Below the pieces are notes generated by a model. The model did not search any database. It was not told where the DNA came from and saw nothing but the letters and a program-made list of their open reading frames with translations. Shown piece by piece: positions 29,107 through 39,027 of a stretch of DNA of 64,000 nucleotides. Location: contig NZ_AP017378.1 of assembly GCF_003966735.1 (NCBI RefSeq), forward strand, positions 3,368,905 to 3,432,904, read 5' to 3'. The position numbers and the translations under genes were made by a program. The number at the start of each line of letters is the position of its first letter. The stretch's first letter is position 1. The DNA comes from Desulfovibrio ferrophilus (lineage in GTDB: Bacteria > Desulfobacterota > Desulfovibrionia > Desulfovibrionales > Desulfovibrionaceae).

Positions 29107-32100
29107 CTAGGTTGCTGCCTTGGAGTCGTTGAACAGGGCGTAGTAGGCCACCGGGACCACCAACAGGGAAAATCCTGTGGAGGCAAACAGGCCGGTGATC
29201 AGCGCCCAGGCCAAACCAGAGAAGATTGGGTCCAGAGTGATGGGCCAGGCGCCCAAGGCCGTTGTGGCGGCGGTGAGTACGATGGGCCGCAGCCTGACGG
29301 CTCCACTCTGCAGGATGGCCTGCTTCAGGGGGGTTCCCTGAGCCTGGGCTCCCTGAATGAATTCGATGAGCACCAGTGAGTTGCGGATGACAATACCGCC
29401 CAGAGCGATCATGCCGATCATGGATGTGGCCGTGAAGAAGATGGGGTTGGGCAATTGTCCGACGTCCGAGGCAAAGAAGACGTTGAGCAGCCAGAAGCCG
29501 GGCATGATGCCGATGACGGTCAGGGGGATGGCGCTCATGATCAGGGCGGGCATGCCCCAGGATTTGGTCTGGATGACCAACAGGATGAAGATGCCGAGCA
29601 GGGCGGCTCCAAAGGCCAGTCCCAGATCGCGGAAGACATCCACGGTGATTTTCCATTCACCTTCACCGGCCCAGGTGACCTCGGTCTGCGGAGGCATGGG
29701 ATCGCTTTCAAGACGTGATTGCATGTCGAGCACCGCCTCGGCGGGTGAGCGTCCGGCCATGTCGCCGAAGGCATAGGCCACGCGGCGCAGATTCTTGTGG
29801 TAGATGGGCTGATCTTCAAGCTGGGTTGTGAATGTGCCCAGTTCTGCCAGGGAGACCATGCCTTCCGGCGCATTGTCCGGGGCACTGTGCAGAGGAATCT
29901 GTGACAGTCCTGAAGCGGAGGAACGCTTGTGGCGGGGCAGGATCAAGCGCACCGGCAGGGGCTGGCGTTCATTGGGCAGATGCATGGTTGCGGGGGCGAC
30001 GCCGGAAACGGCCATGGACAGGGCATCGGCTACGACTTGGGAGGTTACTCCGTGCAAGGCGGCTTTTTCCTTGTCCAGCTCGAAATCCAGATAGGGCCGT
30101 ATGGTCTCGGCCACGGTGTCAACGTCTGTAACCATGGGTTCGGAGCGCATGACCTCGGCGACATGGTCGGCCCCGGCCAGCAGTTGGCTGTAACGGGCCT
30201 CCGGGTGACCATAGACCTCGGCGGTGAGGGTTGAAATGACGGGGGGGCCAGGGGGGACTTCCACCACCTGGATGTCGGCCCCGGCTTGGCGGGCGATGAT
30301 CTCCAGGTCCGGGCGCAGGCGCAGGACGATGGCGTGACTCTGCTGTTGGCGGCGGGATTTGTCCGCAAGGTTGATGCGTATGTCGGCCATGTTGCCGCCC
30401 TGGCGCAGGAAGTAGTGGCGGACCATACCATTGAAGTCCATGGGTGAGGCCGTGCCCGTGAAGGTCAGAATATTATCCACCTCGGGCACGGTGCGCAGGT
30501 AGTCCTCGAAGCGGCGAACGACGCGGTCCGTGGATTCCAGCGGCGTGCCCTCGGGCATGTTGATGACGATCTGAAATTCGTTTTTGTTGTCAAAGGGCAG
30601 CATCTTGAGTGGCACCAAACGGAACGCGGCCAGGGCGCAGGAGCCAAGCAGGAGGAGCCCTATGGCCGTCCAGAGTCGTATTCGCATTGTGCGCGATTCA
30701 AGGAAAGGATTGACCAGAGTCGAGTAGAATCGTGCGATACGCGGGTTTGCTCCGCTGGTATCATTTCCTTTGGTTTGATTCGCGTCAGCCCCGCTCTTGT
30801 GTTTGAGCAGCAGGTGCGAGAGCCAGGGCACGATGGTCAGTGCTGCCAGGGTGGAGAAAGTGACCGTCAGGGGGACGTTGGCAGCCATGGGAGCCATGTA
30901 GGGCCCCATCATGCCACTGATGAAGAACAAGGGTATGAATGAGACGATGATAGCCAGGGTGGACAGGATGACCGGGGGCAGCACCTCGGACACGGCGAAC
31001 AGGGTCGCCTTGCGGGCGGGCAAGCGGCCCAATCGGATATGACGCTGGATGTTGTCCACGTTGGTGATGGGGTCGTCCACCACCAGTCCCAGAGAGAGGA
31101 TCAGGGCGAAGAGAGTGACTCTGTTGATGGTGTATCCCAGCGCATAGTTCACGAACAGGGCCAGGGCGAAGCTGATGGGGACGGCCAAGGCAACGACAGC
31201 GGCTTCGCGTTTGCCCAGGGTGAAGGCCAGCAGAATCACCACCGTCAGGATGGCGAAGAAAAGCGACGAGAGCAGGTTGTTGACCTTGTCCTGAGCCGTG
31301 GCACCATAGTCCCGGGTGATGGTGTAGGAGACTCCGTCGGGCAGTACCGTGCGTTCCAGTTCGGCCATGCGACGATGCACTTCCTGCGCCACCCAGACCG
31401 CATTGGTCCCCCTTTTTTTGGCGATGGCCAGAGTCACACAGGGGTGCCCTGAATTTGTTTCTTTGGACAGCCCGGACTCCTGGCTCTGGCGATGGGAAAA
31501 ACTGATGCGTGTCAGGGTTTCGGCTTCGCGGGGGACATCCATGACTTGCGCCACATCGCGCAGTGTGACGGGGCGGCCTTGATACACGCCCACGACCACG
31601 TCTTCCACTTCCCTGGTGGAGCGCAGAAACGAATCCGAGCGCACGGTGAGTTCGCGGTTGGCGCTGATCAGGGTCCCGGCGGTGACGGAGGTGTCCGAAC
31701 CTTGCAGAGCCCGGGTGATGTCTTCAGGGGCGACACTCATGCCCGCCATGCGTTGCGGGTCCAACTCCACGCGAATTTCTCGGGAACTGCCTCCGGTGAT
31801 GGTGACGTTGGAGACGTCGGGCACTTCAGACAGGCGATGGAAGATTTCTTCGCTCATCCGGCGCAATTGATGCTCGTCGTAGCGGTCCGAGTACAGGGAG
31901 ACCATGACAATGGGAACGTCATCAATCTCCACGGGTTTGACTGTCCAGTTCTGGACAACGGACGGCACCAGGTCGAGGTTTTTCTGGATGGTGTTGTGCA
32001 ATTTGAGCAGGGAATTCTCGCGGTCTTCCCCCACGAAAAAACGCACGGTGGTCAAGGCCTGATTACGTCGGGAGGTGGAGTAGACGTACTCGACGCCATC

Positions 32101-32361
32101 GATTTGCCACAGGATGCGTTCCAGTGGCGTGGTGACGAGTTTTTCGACTTCCTCAGCGCTGGAGCCAGGAACCTGCACGATAACGTCGGCCATGGGCACC
32201 ACGATCTGTGGCTCCTCTTCGCGAGGGGTCAGCAGGATGGCCGAGGCGCCCAGACAAAGCGCTGTGAGCACGAACAGGATGGAGAGACGTGTCTCCAGAA
32301 ACGACTCGACCACGGCCGGGATCAGCCCGCGCGGTTCACGCGGTTTGCCGTTAGTTGGCAT
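29107..32361 (-). CDS. RND-family efflux transporter permease
   Basis: This 1084-residue inner-membrane proton antiporter is of the AcrB/HAE1-like RND type. It has one N-terminal helix, a large periplasmic loop, a helix cluster near residues 330-530, a second loop and a final cluster. The helix-4 proton-relay region reads LILSLGLVVDDPITNVDNI near residue 405, with the paired aspartates. The start at 32361 has GGGAG upstream and overlaps the end of the adaptor gene by 11 bp, indicating coupling. No outer-membrane factor gene is adjacent. Substrate is unknown. Confidence 0.93.
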   Translation of the reverse strand: MPTNGKPREPRGLIPAVVESFLETRLSILFVLTALCLGASAILLTPREEEPQIVVPMADVIVQVPGSSAEEVEKLVTTPLERILWQIDGVEYVYSTSRRNQALTTVRFFVGEDRENSLLKLHNTIQKNLDLVPSVVQNWTVKPVEIDDVPIVMVSLYSDRYDEHQLRRMSEEIFHRLSEVPDVSNVTITGGSSREIRVELDPQRMAGMSVAPEDITRALQGSDTSVTAGTLISANRELTVRSDSFLRSTREVEDVVVGVYQGRPVTLRDVAQVMDVPREAETLTRISFSHRQSQESGLSKETNSGHPCVTLAIAKKRGTNAVWVAQEVHRRMAELERTVLPDGVSYTITRDYGATAQDKVNNLLSSLFFAILTVVILLAFTLGKREAAVVALAVPISFALALFVNYALGYTINRVTLFALILSLGLVVDDPITNVDNIQRHIRLGRLPARKATLFAVSEVLPPVILSTLAIIVSFIPLFFISGMMGPYMAPMAANVPLTVTFSTLAALTIVPWLSHLLLKHKSGADANQTKGNDTSGANPRIARFYSTLVNPFLESRTMRIRLWTAIGLLLLGSCALAAFRLVPLKMLPFDNKNEFQIVINMPEGTPLESTDRVVRRFEDYLRTVPEVDNILTFTGTASPMDFNGMVRHYFLRQGGNMADIRINLADKSRRQQQSHAIVLRLRPDLEIIARQAGADIQVVEVPPGPPVISTLTAEVYGHPEARYSQLLAGADHVAEVMRSEPMVTDVDTVAETIRPYLDFELDKEKAALHGVTSQVVADALSMAVSGVAPATMHLPNERQPLPVRLILPRHKRSSASGLSQIPLHSAPDNAPEGMVSLAELGTFTTQLEDQPIYHKNLRRVAYAFGDMAGRSPAEAVLDMQSRLESDPMPPQTEVTWAGEGEWKITVDVFRDLGLAFGAALLGIFILLVIQTKSWGMPALIMSAIPLTVIGIMPGFWLLNVFFASDVGQLPNPIFFTATSMIGMIALGGIVIRNSLVLIEFIQGAQAQGTPLKQAILQSGAVRLRPIVLTAATTALGAWPITLDPIFSGLAWALITGLFASTGFSLLVVPVAYYALFNDSKAAT

Positions 32362-33505
32362 GGTCCGCTCCCGGCAGGCCGACGGTTTCACCTCCGGACA
32401 GGCCTGCGAGTATTTCCACTTCGTTGCCTTGATGTTCGCCTGTTTTGACATAGATCCAGGTCCAGGATCCCTTGTCTTGGAGCAGGACGGATTCCAATTG
32501 GCCCACGCGGCGAATGGCGTTTACGTCCACGAGCACGGCGTTGCGTTTGCCCGCTGGAACCAGCAGTCGTCCGAACATGCCAGGGTGAAGACCCGGTATG
32601 TCCGGCAGTGCGACCTTGACCAGAAATGTCCGGGTGGCGGGGTCGGCGGAGGGAAGGACCTCTTCGACCACACCTCGGGCCGTGCGCTCCAGAGCGGGGA
32701 TAACAATGTTCATTTCAACACCGGGACGTACACGCCTGATGAGCCCCTCGCGCACGAAGGCTTCAAGGCGCATGGCTCCGGCGGTTTGAACAACCAATAG
32801 TGCTTTGCCCGGTATGGCCAGATCTCCGGGTTCCACGCTGCGTCTCGCCACTTGCATGTCCTCGGGAGCGCGAATCACGGTGTACCCCAGGGCGATGCGG
32901 GTCTCTTCCAGGGCTTCGGCCGCACGACGGGCTTCGGATTCTGCTCCGATTAAACCTTCCCGAGCCTGCTCAAGACGAGACAGAGCTTGGCGATAGTCGG
33001 CTTCGGCCTGATCCATTTCGCGGGAGGTAACGGCCTTGTCCTTGAAGAGTTTCTGGATGCGTTGGAATTGAGCCACGGCTTTGCTGTTTCCGGCCTGGGC
33101 TTCGCTGATGGCCTGGCGTGCCTGTTCACGTTTGGCCTTGGCGGATTGAAAGGATTGCTCGGCCTGAACACGCCGGGAGGTGAGTTCCCGGTCATCCAGA
33201 ATGATTAGCGGTTCGCCACGTTTGACTACATCCCCGGCTCGAACCCGAACTTCTCTGACCTTGCCTGTGACCTGGGCTTCGATGCGGGTTTCAGTGCGTG
33301 GTCGAACCGTGCCTACGGATTCAATCACCTCGGTCATTTGCTGCAGGTGTGCCACGGTTGTGACTTGCGGTGGTTGTCTTGCAGGGCCGGACTTTGCGAC
33401 GTGTCCGGGAGCAAGAGTATCGCTCTGAAATGCCCCGGCGAACCAGAGGATAAGCAGCAACGTGGCGGCTGCGACAATGATGGTAATGACTTTGCTCTGC
33501 TGCAT
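32351..33505 (-). CDS. RND efflux periplasmic adaptor (HlyD/MFP family)
   Basis: This 384-residue membrane-fusion protein links the RND pump to an outer-membrane channel. It begins with a membrane anchor (KVITIIVAAATLLLILWFAGAF). A lipoyl-like half follows (TRIEAQVTGKVREVRVRAGDVVKRGEPLIILDD), then an alpha-hairpin coiled coil near residues 100-185, the second lipoyl half (TVIRAPEDMQVARRSVEPGDLAIPG) and a beta-barrel domain. The start at 33505 gives a normal N-terminus; the open frame continues about 100 codons upstream without homology. It is translationally coupled to the pump gene. Confidence 0.93.
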   Translation of the reverse strand: MQQSKVITIIVAAATLLLILWFAGAFQSDTLAPGHVAKSGPARQPPQVTTVAHLQQMTEVIESVGTVRPRTETRIEAQVTGKVREVRVRAGDVVKRGEPLIILDDRELTSRRVQAEQSFQSAKAKREQARQAISEAQAGNSKAVAQFQRIQKLFKDKAVTSREMDQAEADYRQALSRLEQAREGLIGAESEARRAAEALEETRIALGYTVIRAPEDMQVARRSVEPGDLAIPGKALLVVQTAGAMRLEAFVREGLIRRVRPGVEMNIVIPALERTARGVVEEVLPSADPATRTFLVKVALPDIPGLHPGMFGRLLVPAGKRNAVLVDVNAIRRVGQLESVLLQDKGSWTWIYVKTGEHQGNEVEILAGLSGGETVGLPGADHAN

Positions 33506-33693
33506 GTCTCTCTTGCCCTGAGGGATGAGGTGATGTCGGATTCGGTTCGGTGGGCATGCTGCCCGAGAGTTCTGGCTGTCTATAGCATGAGAAGACGGGC
33601 GGAGAAAAGCCGGAGGTGGCAATACGTTAGCATGTCCGAGCGTTGCAGTAGGAATTGAGTGGGAAAAGATGTCAGCGCTGGAGGCAGTGTGGA

Positions 33694-33888
33694 TTATTCG
33701 GCTGACGGAATCTTGGCTCGGCGCAAAATCGCCATCAGTGGGCAGGTGTTGGTGAAGGCGGACTGCAACATGTTCAGGCCAACGAAGGCGGTGAGCAATA
33801 GCCACCACGCGGAATGGAACTGAGACAGTGCGAGGCTCAGAATGATCATGATGCCCGCGACTCCGCGAGTGATGCGTTCAACGTGCAT
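33694..33888 (-). CDS. DUF2892 (YgaP-like) membrane protein
   Basis: This 64-residue protein has two hydrophobic helices and the family pattern MHVERITRGVAGIMIILSL..WWLLLTAFVGLNMLQSAFTNTCPLMAILRR. Related sequences occur as the membrane tail of YgaP rhodanese proteins and as stand-alone proteins. The start at 33888 matches family length. A longer in-frame start at 33966 would overlap the upstream gene by 41 bp. Function is unknown. Confidence 0.8.
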   Translation of the reverse strand: MHVERITRGVAGIMIILSLALSQFHSAWWLLLTAFVGLNMLQSAFTNTCPLMAILRRAKIPSAE

Positions 33889-33925
33889 GGCGACCTTCTG
33901 TGTCTGGGGTGCGGCCTGCTTTGTG

Positions 33926-35206
33926 TCAGGATTCTTCGGTGGCCTGGTCTGCCTCGGCGGGGCCATGTTTGAAGAAGGTGTTGGCCCACAGGACGGACTT
34001 GTAATAGCTCACCGCGACAACCAGGCGATTTAATCCGAGTTTGTCGGTGAGGTGATCCAGGTCTTCCCATTTGCCCTTTTCATGGGCGCGAACCAGTTCC
34101 AGCCATTTGGCGTGGTCGGTATCTTCGCCGAGCAATGCGCTTTTGAGATCCTGTGCCAGGGGCAGCTTGCCCACAATGTCGGCCATGGGCATTTCCAGCA
34201 TGGCTTCAAGCAGCGAGAGGAGTCCCAGAAGGAACATGCTGTCCGGGTCTGCCTTGGACTGGTCATGACTATGGGAAATGAGTTCCAGGAACTTGCCGCG
34301 CTGGACGGCAATGAAAAACAACTCGGAGCTTTTGCCTTTGGGTTGTAGATCAGTCAGCACAATCACTCGCAGCCAACTGCGCAGTTGCTTCCAACCCAGT
34401 AGAACAATGGCCTGCTTGATGGACTGGATGGGCTGGGTGAAGGAAAACGCCGCGGAGTTCAGATACGTCAGCAACCGGTAGCTGATGGAGACATCGGTCT
34501 GGATGTCTTTGGCCAGGGCCTCGAAGTCTGGGTCTTTCTGTTCGATGGCCTTCAAGAGGCTGAAACGTGAGGCCTGATGCGAGGTCAGCTTCTTGCCGGA
34601 AACCAGCTCCGGGCGCTTGAAGAAATACCCTTGGAACAGAGGGAATCCCAACTCCTTGGCCATGGAGAAGGTTTCCATATCTTCCACCCGCTTGGCCAGC
34701 ATCAGAGCGCCAGCTTCTTTGGCCTTATCCAGGATGGGGGCCAATTCAGCAGGGGATTTGCCCAGAGTATCGATGATGACCAGGTCGGCAAGGTCTTTGC
34801 CCACAGGCACCTTTCCCTCAAAGTCGTCCACTGCGATGGAGTAGCCGTTGCGTACAAGGTCGCGCAGAGCCTCGATAGTCTCGTCCGAGGCCAGCGCAGA
34901 TTCCGGGATCTGGATCACGGTCTGACCGGGGGGAAGGGCGTAGGGCACGCTCTCCAGAATGTTCTGCTCTCCGAAGTTCAAGAGAATTTTTTTGTCGGAC
35001 CCATAAAAGTCTTCGGCTGCGATTGTGGAATCGGCTGCTACGTCAAGGGTGGCCTGATCCAGGTCGGAGATGTCGGCACGCTCGGCGTTTGGCCCTCCGC
35101 GGAACAGCAGTTCATAGCCCCAGACCTTACTTCGGGTGTCGAAGATGGGCTGCCTGGCAAGGTAGGTATGGAGAAAACAGGGCGCTTCTGCCGTATCCTT
35201 ATTCAT
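33926..35206 (-). CDS. EAL-HDOD signalling protein (YuxH-like)
   Basis: This 426-residue protein has an N-terminal EAL-type fold (residues about 12-200) and an HDOD domain (residues about 205-390). The EAL part reads YLARQPIFDTRSKVWGYELLFRGG. The glutamate-alanine-leucine catalytic motif is replaced by ELL and the metal ligands are mostly absent, so cyclic-di-GMP hydrolysis is unlikely. This is typical of the YuxH branch. The HDOD part has SLLKAIEQKDPDFEALAKDIQTDVSISYRLLTYLNSAAF. Such proteins are signalling scaffolds. The product is probably cytoplasmic, as no membrane segment is seen. Confidence 0.9.
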   Translation of the reverse strand: MNKDTAEAPCFLHTYLARQPIFDTRSKVWGYELLFRGGPNAERADISDLDQATLDVAADSTIAAEDFYGSDKKILLNFGEQNILESVPYALPPGQTVIQIPESALASDETIEALRDLVRNGYSIAVDDFEGKVPVGKDLADLVIIDTLGKSPAELAPILDKAKEAGALMLAKRVEDMETFSMAKELGFPLFQGYFFKRPELVSGKKLTSHQASRFSLLKAIEQKDPDFEALAKDIQTDVSISYRLLTYLNSAAFSFTQPIQSIKQAIVLLGWKQLRSWLRVIVLTDLQPKGKSSELFFIAVQRGKFLELISHSHDQSKADPDSMFLLGLLSLLEAMLEMPMADIVGKLPLAQDLKSALLGEDTDHAKWLELVRAHEKGKWEDLDHLTDKLGLNRLVVAVSYYKSVLWANTFFKHGPAEADQATEES

Positions 35207-35368
35207 CGAATCCTCGTGGGGCCGGGGGAGGTGAAATCAGTGTCCTGCCTATATCGTCACCGGGAATTATAAAATGGGGACGCGATGAGCGCAAGGAAAA
35301 GGCAGAGAAATGGCAATGAATACAAAGAATATGTGTTAATTCAGTTGCTTTTGCATGTTCTTCTATTG

Positions 35369-36205
35369 TTAATCACGCATTCTCGGGTCAAACAGATCAC
35401 GCAGGGCTTCCCCCAGCAGATTGTAGCCCAGCACCGTGATCAGGATCGCCAGCCCCGGGAAGAACGACAGCCAGGGTGCAAACGTCAGTACGTCCTTGCC
35501 TTCCATCAGGATATTGCCCCAGCTCGGCATGGGGGGCTGCACGCCCAGTCCCAGGAATGAGAGCGAGGATTCAACGAGGATGGCGCCAGCCACACCCAAC
35601 GTGGCGGAGACCAGCACCGGAGCTATGGCGTTGGGCAGGACATGGACGAAGATGATGCGTGCCGGGCTGGCTCCGGCCACCTTGGCCGCAAGCACGAAGT
35701 CCCTTCTGCGCAGGGTCAGAGCCTCGGCTCTGACCAGTCGGGCCACACCCATCCATGATGTCGCGCCGATGACAATCATGATGTTTGTCAGGCTGGGTTC
35801 CAGAAAGGCGATGACCGCCAGGATCAGGAAAAACGACGGAAAACAGAGCATCACGTCAACGCCGCGCATGATGAGTTCATCCACCAATCCACCGAAATAC
35901 CCGGCCACAAGACCCAGAGTCAGCCCTATGGAGACGGAGATGCCCACGGCTACAAATCCGACCCACAGGGAGACGCGTGCGCCATAGAGCATGCGTGAGA
36001 GCACGTCGCGGCCCAGGGCGTCCGTGCCAAAGGGGTGGGCCGGTGTCGGGGCCTGAAGGATGCTGTTCATGTTCAGGGTCGTGGGATCAAAGGGCGAGGC
36101 CCAGGGGGCCAGCAACGCTGCCACCGACATGATGCCCACGATGAGGCCACCAGTCAGGAGCATGCCGTTGCGCGACCAGAAGCGGCGGGAGCCCAGCAAG
36201 GTCAT
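35369..36205 (-). CDS. ABC transporter permease, DppC/OppC-like
   Basis: This 278-residue inner-membrane permease has about six hydrophobic segments. The binding-protein-dependent transport signature EALTLRRRDFVLAAKVAGASPARIIFVHVLPN lies near residues 160-192, where the coupling helix contacts the ATPase. Family context is di- or oligopeptide (or nickel) uptake. Its start overlaps the stop of the upstream permease by four bases. No ATPase or binding-protein gene is adjacent in the window, so the partners must be encoded elsewhere. Confidence 0.92.
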   Translation of the reverse strand: MTLLGSRRFWSRNGMLLTGGLIVGIMSVAALLAPWASPFDPTTLNMNSILQAPTPAHPFGTDALGRDVLSRMLYGARVSLWVGFVAVGISVSIGLTLGLVAGYFGGLVDELIMRGVDVMLCFPSFFLILAVIAFLEPSLTNIMIVIGATSWMGVARLVRAEALTLRRRDFVLAAKVAGASPARIIFVHVLPNAIAPVLVSATLGVAGAILVESSLSFLGLGVQPPMPSWGNILMEGKDVLTFAPWLSFFPGLAILITVLGYNLLGEALRDLFDPRMRD

Positions 36206-37197
36206 TGGCTATTCCTCCCGGCACGGATGCGCGGGTCGGCTAGTCCGTATGCCAGATCCGCCAGCAGGTTGCCCGCCAGTGTCAGCATTGCGCCCAGCAC
36301 CAGGTTGCCCATGATCAGAGGATAATCCCGTGCCATGACGCCCTGATAGAATAGCTGGCCCAGGCCGGGCAGGGCAAAGATGGATTCGATGATCACACTG
36401 CCGCCGATGAGTGCCGGGATGGACAGGCCGAGGATGGTGATGACCGGCAGCAGGGCGTTGCGCAGGGCATGCTTGAAGATCACCGTGCCGAGCGGCAGGC
36501 CCTTGGCACGTGCGGTGAGGATATAGTCCTGCCGGAGGACTTCGAGCATGCTGGTGCGCATGAAGCGTGACATGCCTGCCAGACTGCCGAAGGTGTAGAC
36601 GAACAGTGGCAGGATCAGATGGCTGGTCAGGTCCCAGAGTTTACCCGTAAACGACAACTGGTTGAAATTCAGGGAAGTCAGTCCCGAAATGGGCAGCAGC
36701 GGCCAATGGATGCAGAATCCATACATCAGCAACAGGGCCAACCAGAATCCCGGCATGGCGAAGCCTATGAAGACAAAGACTGTGGAGGCGCGGTCGAACC
36801 AGCGGCCCTGCCAATAGGCCGAGGCGATGCCGATGGGGATGGTGATGGCCAGAGTCAGGATCAGTGAGGCGATGTTCATGCCGAAGGTCAGGGGTAGTCG
36901 TTCCACGATCTTGTCCCAAACGGGGCGGTGGTCGCCACTCATGGAGCGGCCGAAGTCCAGATGCGCGAGCCGTGAAAGCCAGCTGACGTATTGCACGTGC
37001 AGGGGCTTATCCAGGCCGTAGAGGGCTTCGAACCGTGCGCGGGCGTCGGATGAGGCCTCGGGGTTCATTGTGGTCTGGAGGTCCGTTGGCGAACCGGGCG
37101 CAAGATGAATCACCGTGAAGCTGATCACAGTGATTCCGATGAAGATGGCGCAGATCCAAAGCGCCTTGGTGATAATACGTCGAGCGAGCTCAGGCAT
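36202..37197 (-). CDS. ABC transporter permease, DppB/OppB-like
   Basis: This 331-residue inner-membrane permease has an N-terminal helix (ALWICAIFIGITVISFTVIHLAPGSP) and five further segments. The coupling signature EVLRQDYILTARAKGLPLGTVIFKHALRNALLP lies near residues 218-250. It is the first gene of a two-permease unit with the DppC-like gene. Upstream is the tRNA-Ala locus that carries the genomic island. The substrate is likely a peptide but cannot be fixed without the binding protein. Confidence 0.92.
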   Translation of the reverse strand: MPELARRIITKALWICAIFIGITVISFTVIHLAPGSPTDLQTTMNPEASSDARARFEALYGLDKPLHVQYVSWLSRLAHLDFGRSMSGDHRPVWDKIVERLPLTFGMNIASLILTLAITIPIGIASAYWQGRWFDRASTVFVFIGFAMPGFWLALLLMYGFCIHWPLLPISGLTSLNFNQLSFTGKLWDLTSHLILPLFVYTFGSLAGMSRFMRTSMLEVLRQDYILTARAKGLPLGTVIFKHALRNALLPVITILGLSIPALIGGSVIIESIFALPGLGQLFYQGVMARDYPLIMGNLVLGAMLTLAGNLLADLAYGLADPRIRAGRNSQ

Positions 37198-37341
37198 GCA
37201 CTCTTCTTAGAAGAAGAACGTCTTGGAAGCAATGGACGTTTGTTTGGGCCAGTTCAGGCCATGATTATTTTGTTCGTTTTTTTGCGATTAGTGGTTGACA
37301 ATTGGGGGCGAGTCGAGGCAGTAAGTTCGTCCCAACAGTGT

Positions 37342-37466
<125 letters not shown>

Positions 37467-37487
37467 GTTTGGGGCTGAAATGGGTTT

Positions 37488-37507
37488 TGTGTCCGCTATG
37501 TGTCCGC
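37488..37507. repeat. paired TGTGTCCGC repeats, possible integrase arm sites
   Basis: TGTGTCCGC occurs twice, 11 bases apart. The same doublet is at 44788-44807, 45067-45086 and 52453-52472, always near a tRNA end or island edge. Similar short direct repeats serve as arm-type sites for tyrosine integrases; this role is inferred. Confidence 0.45.
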
Positions 37508-37526
37508 CGGTCCAAATCTGGCTGTC

Positions 37527-37649
37527 CAAATCGCTGAAAATTCCCCGCTGGCGACGTTGCTTCGTCGAATGCAAATCCTCATGTATTTGGAATACACTTC
37601 GGCCTTGCATTCGCCTCGCGTCTTGCCCGCGTGGTTTTTGAGCGATTTG
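37527..37649 (+). repeat. intergenic palindromic element, copy 6
   Basis: Outer arms CAAATCGCT (37527) and AGCGATTTG (to 37649) pair. The inner stem joins GAATGCAA to TTGCATTC around 37567-37611, with GTATT/AATAC at the tip. A truncated copy ending mid-element lies at 52492-52545. Confidence 0.75.
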
Positions 37650-37671
37650 ATTAAGAAGCGGAGATTAGCTG

Positions 37672-38395
37672 TTAGGAGGCCGACCCATAATGGGCCGCTA
37701 ATATGCTATGGATAGGATTGTCTCGGGCCGCTTCAAGGTGCGAGTAGCGGTCCGTCATTCTGAGAGTCTTGTGTCCGATCATCTCCTTGGCGTGCTTGAG
37801 TGTGCCACCCGCCATGATGATGTTCGAACAGAACGTGTGCCGATTGTCGTGGAAGTGGAAGTCGGTCAGGTCCAAGTCTTTGCAAACCCGTTTCCAAGCG
37901 GTCTTGATGTCGCCCATACGGGGTCCATCCAGATGGCTGACAACGTAGTTCCCGACCACTTCGATACCCCGTGAGCTGCGCATCTTGTCGAGGTAGGCCC
38001 GCCGTTCAAGCAAGGCTTGTCGGGTTCTTGGCATGGCTGATGGTCGCCATGAGCGCATTTGCCCACTTCTTTTCCAAAGGCTTCAAGAAGGTCAGATACC
38101 CCTTTGCCGTTGTTGGGCTGAGGTCGCCTTCCTGTTCCCTGCGTTGCCATTCCTGTCTGCACAACTCCGCAACATCGCCAAAGGTCTTGCCCTTGCGCTG
38201 TTTCCGTTGCTGCCTCTTTTCCGGCATGTGTCCGTCGTCCAGAATGACCCTGAGCTTGTTTGCTTCTTGCTGCGCCAGATCACGCCGCCGAAACGAGCCG
38301 TGATACTTCTTCCGGCCCGTGTCCGGGTCGAGATACTGTACAACGTAGCTTTTACCATTCTTGCGCGAACGCGCCGCTATAGTGACTGTTGCCAT
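37672..38395 (-). pseudogene. decayed tyrosine-recombinase integrase of the island
   Basis: Two frames together resemble one phage-type integrase. The 5' part (38395 to 38006, 129 codons) has the N-terminal arm-binding start VTIAARSRKNGKSYVVQYLDPDTGRKKYHGSF and part of the core-binding domain. The 3' part (38058 to 37672) has the catalytic C-terminus: FHFHDNRHTF (H-x-x-R), MIGHKTLRMTDRYSHLE (H and the nucleophile tyrosine). They overlap in different frames, and roughly 100 residues with the first catalytic arginine are missing. A deletion with a frameshift best explains this. It is transcribed toward the tRNA. The island should no longer excise on its own. Confidence 0.85.
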
Positions 38396-38423
38396 TGACT
38401 AGTCCCCACGGAGCATTCGCCCG

Positions 38424-38603
38424 TCAATTCCCTATTTGGCTGTCAATGAACCGCAGCAAATCCTTGGTTCGGATCAGCTTTCGGGAGCGTACCAGAACAC
38501 AGGGCAACTCGCCATAGTCCAGCATGCGCGAGACCGTGGCCCGATGCACCCGCAGGATGTCCGCGGCTTCCTGAATGGTGAGGAGAATTTTGTCTGAAAT
38601 CAT
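38424..38603 (-). CDS. small helix-turn-helix protein (excisionase-like)
   Basis: This 59-residue protein reads MISDKILLTIQEAADILRVH and continues RATVSRMLDYGELPCVLVRSRK. It fits the MerR/AlpA-like excisionase helix-turn-helix (DNA-binding domain, excisionase family). GGAG lies five bases before the ATG at 38603. It sits just upstream of the integrase on the same strand, the usual place for an excisionase or recombination directionality factor. It is intact although the integrase is not. Confidence 0.78.
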   Translation of the reverse strand: MISDKILLTIQEAADILRVHRATVSRMLDYGELPCVLVRSRKLIRTKDLLRFIDSQIGN

Positions 38604-39027
38604 ACATACTCCGGTTGCTTGGCATGAGTGCCTTTGCGATTGGCCCGGAGTATAGCTCGGGAATAGTCCGAAACGTCAACTAAGCAGCTAAATTAGTTGT
38701 ACAAATTAGCGCTATTTAGTGATTGTGGAGTTAGGTCGAAAGTGTTTTTTTGTGCAAAATAGCGAATGAATTGAGGTTATTGTGCTACTTGGATGTGGTG
38801 GAGGTTGAATTTGCGTAAAAGGGGGTCTAAAATAGGTTTTAGGTTTGGTAAAAAGTGATTTTGAGTATGTTGGTAAAGGTAATAATTTTTGAGATAAACA
38901 AATTGAAATTTGAGATGGCACATGGAGTTAGAATTTATAAATACGGAAAGAACAGTCCAGAAGTCAAAAAAGCGTATTGAGAATTAAAGAGAACGAGCAA
39001 CAAATTCGCTTTTTGGATTGACAAAAA
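38604..39027. other. A+T-rich gap between the helix-turn-helix gene and the cyclase operon
   Basis: No gene is supported. A candidate minus-strand promoter for the helix-turn-helix gene is TTGACG (complement at 38674-38679) and TATACT (complement at 38649-38654), 19 bases apart. Base composition changes sharply to A+T-rich near 38690 and stays so to about 44830. Confidence 0.4.

Noticed and set aside
37488-37507. CRISPR array
   Set aside because: Repeats are only two per site, too short, and without spacers of constant length; no cas genes are present anywhere in the window.
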